Assembly: GCA_902478725.1 (NCBI GenBank)
Contig: CABSMD010000141.1
Location: forward strand, 1 to 6,877
Length of the DNA: 6,877 nucleotides
Direction: 5' to 3'
Origin: an uncultured Clostridia bacterium
Lineage (GTDB): Bacteria > Bacillota > Clostridia > HGM11514
The translations under genes and the position numbers were made by a program. Below are positions 5,671 through 6,877 of the stretch, piece by piece. The notes beneath the pieces were generated by a model. That model saw only the letters and a program-made list of their open reading frames with translations, was not told the origin of the DNA and did not search any database. Within the stretch, counting starts at the first letter, position 1. Every line of letters begins with the position of its first letter.

Positions 5671-6228
5671 ATGATTTCTGCAGGTGAATTTCGCAACGGC
5701 ATTACCTTTGAACAGGACGGTAATGTCTATCAGGTGGTTGAATTCCAGCATGTAAAGCCGGGGAAGGGTGCGGCATTTGTTAGGACAAAGCTGAAAAATG
5801 TCATCACCGGCGGTGTTGTGGAAAAGACTTACCGCCCGACAGAAAAGGTGGAAAAGGCCCATATTGACCGAAAAACGATGCAATATTTATATAATGACAG
5901 CGGCCTGTATTATTTCATGGATTTGGAATCCTACGAGCAGCTTCCCCTCAGCGAGGAGCAGGTGGGAGATGCGCTGAAATTTGTAAAAGAAAATATGGAA
6001 GTATTGCTGCTCTTTTATAAGGGCACGGTGTTCGGGATTGAACCGCCGAACTTTGTAGAGTTGGAAATTACCGACACAGAGCCTGGTTTTAAGGGCGATA
6101 CGGCGACGGGGGCGACCAAGCCTGCTACGATGGAAACCGGCGCTGTGGTGAATGTCCCGCTGTTTGTCGGGCCGGGGGAAACCATCCGGATCGATACCCG
6201 CACGGGAGAATACATGGAGCGTGTGTAA
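5671..6228 (+). CDS. efp: Translation elongation factor P
   Basis: EF-P binds between the P and E sites of the ribosome and relieves stalling at consecutive prolines. The 185-residue product has exactly the usual length. It has three beta-barrel domains: an N-terminal KOW-like domain with the tip loop HVKPGKGAAFVRTK (27-40), a middle domain containing FMDLESYEQ (82-90), and a C-terminal domain with the family signature stretch around GDTATGATKPA (142-152) and VPLFVGPGE (162-170). The tip residue is a lysine (K32), as in B. subtilis EF-P, where that lysine carries 5-aminopentanol. No modification enzyme genes are in the window, so the modification state is unknown. The CD1247-family gene follows after 28 bases. 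Confidence 0.98.
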   Translation: MISAGEFRNGITFEQDGNVYQVVEFQHVKPGKGAAFVRTKLKNVITGGVVEKTYRPTEKVEKAHIDRKTMQYLYNDSGLYYFMDLESYEQLPLSEEQVGDALKFVKENMEVLLLFYKGTVFGIEPPNFVELEITDTEPGFKGDTATGATKPATMETGAVVNVPLFVGPGETIRIDTRTGEYMERV

Positions 6229-6246
6229 AAAACGCACAAATGAAAT

Positions 6247-6251
6247 GGAGG
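6247..6251 (+). promoter_or_regulatory. Ribosome binding site that decides the CD1247-family gene start
   Basis: GGAGG lies five bases before the ATG at 6257. The frame stays open upstream inside efp, but only this ATG has a ribosome binding site and gives the family N-terminus. Confidence 0.75.
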
Positions 6252-6256
6252 CAGAC

Positions 6257-6688
6257 ATGGATCAATTAAATGAAAAGATTGCTTACCTGGCAGGTTTGGC
6301 TGAGGGGTTAGACATCGACACGACAACCAAGGAAGGAAAGCTGCTCAAAGCGATTGTGGAGGCGATGGGCGAAATTTCAGATGAGATCGTCGGCTTGCAG
6401 TCCGATGTGGCTGACCTGGAAGAACTGGTCGATGAAATCGACGAGGATCTGGGTTCGGTCGAGGAAGAGGTATTTAGTGACGAGCTGGAAGACGATTATG
6501 ACGATGATGAGGACGACGATGATTATTTTGAAATCACCTGCCCGAACTGTGATGAAAAGATCTATGTCGACGGCGAGATGCTGACGGATGAGGACAGCAT
6601 TACCTGCCCGAACTGCAACGAGCCGATCGAGTTGGAGTTTGACTTTGGTACGGATTGCTGCTGCGATGATTGTCATCACGATCATTAA
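6257..6688 (+). CDS. CD1247 N-terminal domain-containing protein, acidic with zinc-ribbon-like C-terminus
   Basis: The function is unknown. The 143-residue product has three parts. An N-terminal helical region (about 1-45; EKIAYLAGLAEGLDIDTTTKEGKLL) matches, from memory, the CD1247-type N-terminal domain common in Clostridia. Residues about 46-72 are heptad-like and probably coiled coil, followed by a very acidic stretch (about 73-92, mostly Asp and Glu). The C-terminal part (about 93-143) has two CPNC knuckles (C95/C98 and C117/C120), typical of a zinc ribbon, and ends in a cluster of cysteines (134-136, 139) and histidines (140, 141, 143). There are no membrane segments or signal peptide. 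It follows efp by 28 bases and is probably co-transcribed. The architecture suggests a small metal-binding scaffold or nucleic-acid- or protein-contacting factor, which is inference only. Confidence 0.9.
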   Translation: MDQLNEKIAYLAGLAEGLDIDTTTKEGKLLKAIVEAMGEISDEIVGLQSDVADLEELVDEIDEDLGSVEEEVFSDELEDDYDDDEDDDDYFEITCPNCDEKIYVDGEMLTDEDSITCPNCNEPIELEFDFGTDCCCDDCHHDH

Positions 6689-6696
6689 AAAAATAC

Positions 6697-6725
6697 TTGA
6701 TTATTTTGTAGAACTGTGGTATGAT
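6697..6725 (+). promoter_or_regulatory. Promoter of tRNA-Glu
   Basis: TTGATT (6697-6702) and TATGAT (6720-6725) are 17 bases apart, matching four and five of six sigma-A positions. TGG directly before the -10 box gives an extended -10 element. Initiation near 6732 would leave a leader of about 44 bases before the tRNA. Confidence 0.8.
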
Positions 6726-6745
6726 AATAAACGATCGATATTTAT

Positions 6746-6767
6746 GGCGGCTTCGAAAGAGGCCGTC
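6746..6767 (+). other. Hairpin with GAAA tetraloop in the tRNA leader
   Basis: Arms GGCGGCTTC (6746-6754) and GAGGCCGTC (6759-6767) pair over nine positions, two of them G-U, around a GAAA loop. It lies wholly within the predicted 5' leader, eight bases before the mature tRNA. It could help present the leader to RNase P, keep the leader from misfolding with the tRNA, or protect it; no T-run follows, so it is not a normal terminator. Confidence 0.55.
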
Positions 6768-6775
6768 AAAAATAC

Positions 6776-6850
6776 GGCCCTATCGTATAATGGTTAGTAC
6801 GCCGCCCTCTCACGGCGGTAATAGGGGTTCGAATCCCCTTAGGGTCACCA
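6776..6850 (+). tRNA. tRNA-Glu (anticodon CTC)
   Basis: All arms fold. The acceptor arm is GGCCCTA with TAGGGTC (one G-U). The D stem is GTAT with GTAC. The anticodon stem is CCGCC with GGCGG around loop CTCTCAC, and the T stem is AGGGG with CCCCT around TTCGAAT. The anticodon CTC at 6809-6811 reads the glutamate codon GAG. The discriminator base is A at 6847 and the 3' CCA is encoded (6848-6850). Total length is 75 bases. It has its own promoter and is followed by a perfect hairpin. Confidence 0.96.
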
Positions 6851-6852
6851 CG

Positions 6853-6877
6853 TCGGAACAAGCGAAGCTTGTTCCGA
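6853..6877 (+). terminator. Perfect hairpin after the tRNA, cut by the window edge
   Basis: TCGGAACAAGC (6853-6863) and GCTTGTTCCGA (6867-6877) form an 11-bp perfect stem around the loop GAA, starting three bases after the CCA. The position fits a tRNA terminator, but any T-run would lie beyond the edge. It has the same three-base-loop design as hairpins in the 1282-1437 cluster, so it could instead belong to a dispersed palindrome family. Confidence 0.6.

Noticed and set aside
6658..6685. Terminator at the end of the CD1247-family gene
   Set aside because: Short complementary segments (ATGAT/ATCAT) lie inside the coding sequence; the stem is weak and AT-rich and no T-run follows.
6377..6685. 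102-codon minus-strand open frame opposite the CD1247-family gene
   Set aside because: Its Val/Ile-rich product is just the reverse reading of Asp/Glu codons in the acidic stretch.

Overview
The window looks like a chromosomal housekeeping stretch from an endospore-forming, strictly anaerobic member of the Clostridia, probably Oscillospiraceae/Ruminococcaceae-like. The reasons are a dipicolinate synthase gene with a good sigma-K-type promoter, a rubredoxin plus flavodiiron protein pair used for oxygen defence by anaerobes, a CD1247-type clostridial protein, strong GGAGG ribosome binding sites, and moderately GC-rich coding sequence between AT-rich spacers. The lineage is inferred from gene content; no 16S or other marker is present.

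Layout. On the minus strand at the left edge lie the first three codons of a gene that is probably dipicolinate synthase subunit B (1-9) and the gene for subunit A (89-892), which lacks the usual C-terminal tail. A divergent spacer (893-1070) carries the sigma-K-like promoter for the sporulation genes and a TATAAT box for a 52-residue rubredoxin (1071-1229). A hairpin follows the rubredoxin, and then about 160 bases (1282-1437) unusually dense in inverted repeats, with no gene in them. From 1495 to 5597 five genes run on the plus strand in a tight array: flavodiiron protein fprA, shikimate kinase aroK (ATGA overlap with fprA), an endonuclease IV-family TIM-barrel protein, type II dehydroquinase aroQ, and an M24 aminopeptidase P-family protein (ATGA overlap with aroQ). 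Elongation factor P (5671-6228) has its own likely promoter and is followed after 28 bases by an acidic, cysteine-rich CD1247-family protein (6257-6688). The window ends with a promoter, a GAAA-loop leader hairpin, tRNA-Glu(CTC) with encoded CCA (6776-6850), and a perfect 11-bp hairpin cut by the window edge.

How the parts work together. Rubredoxin is a plausible electron donor to the flavodiiron protein, which would reduce oxygen or nitric oxide. aroK and aroQ supply two steps of the shikimate pathway. The aroQ - aminopeptidase - efp order is also found in Bacillus subtilis (yqhS-yqhT-efp), so this is an old Firmicutes neighbourhood. I see no phage, transposase, defence or secondary-metabolism genes and no convincing new multi-gene system. 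The least explained parts are the hairpin cluster ahead of fprA, the shortened dipicolinate synthase subunit A, the atypical metal site of the endonuclease IV-like protein, and the CD1247-family protein.
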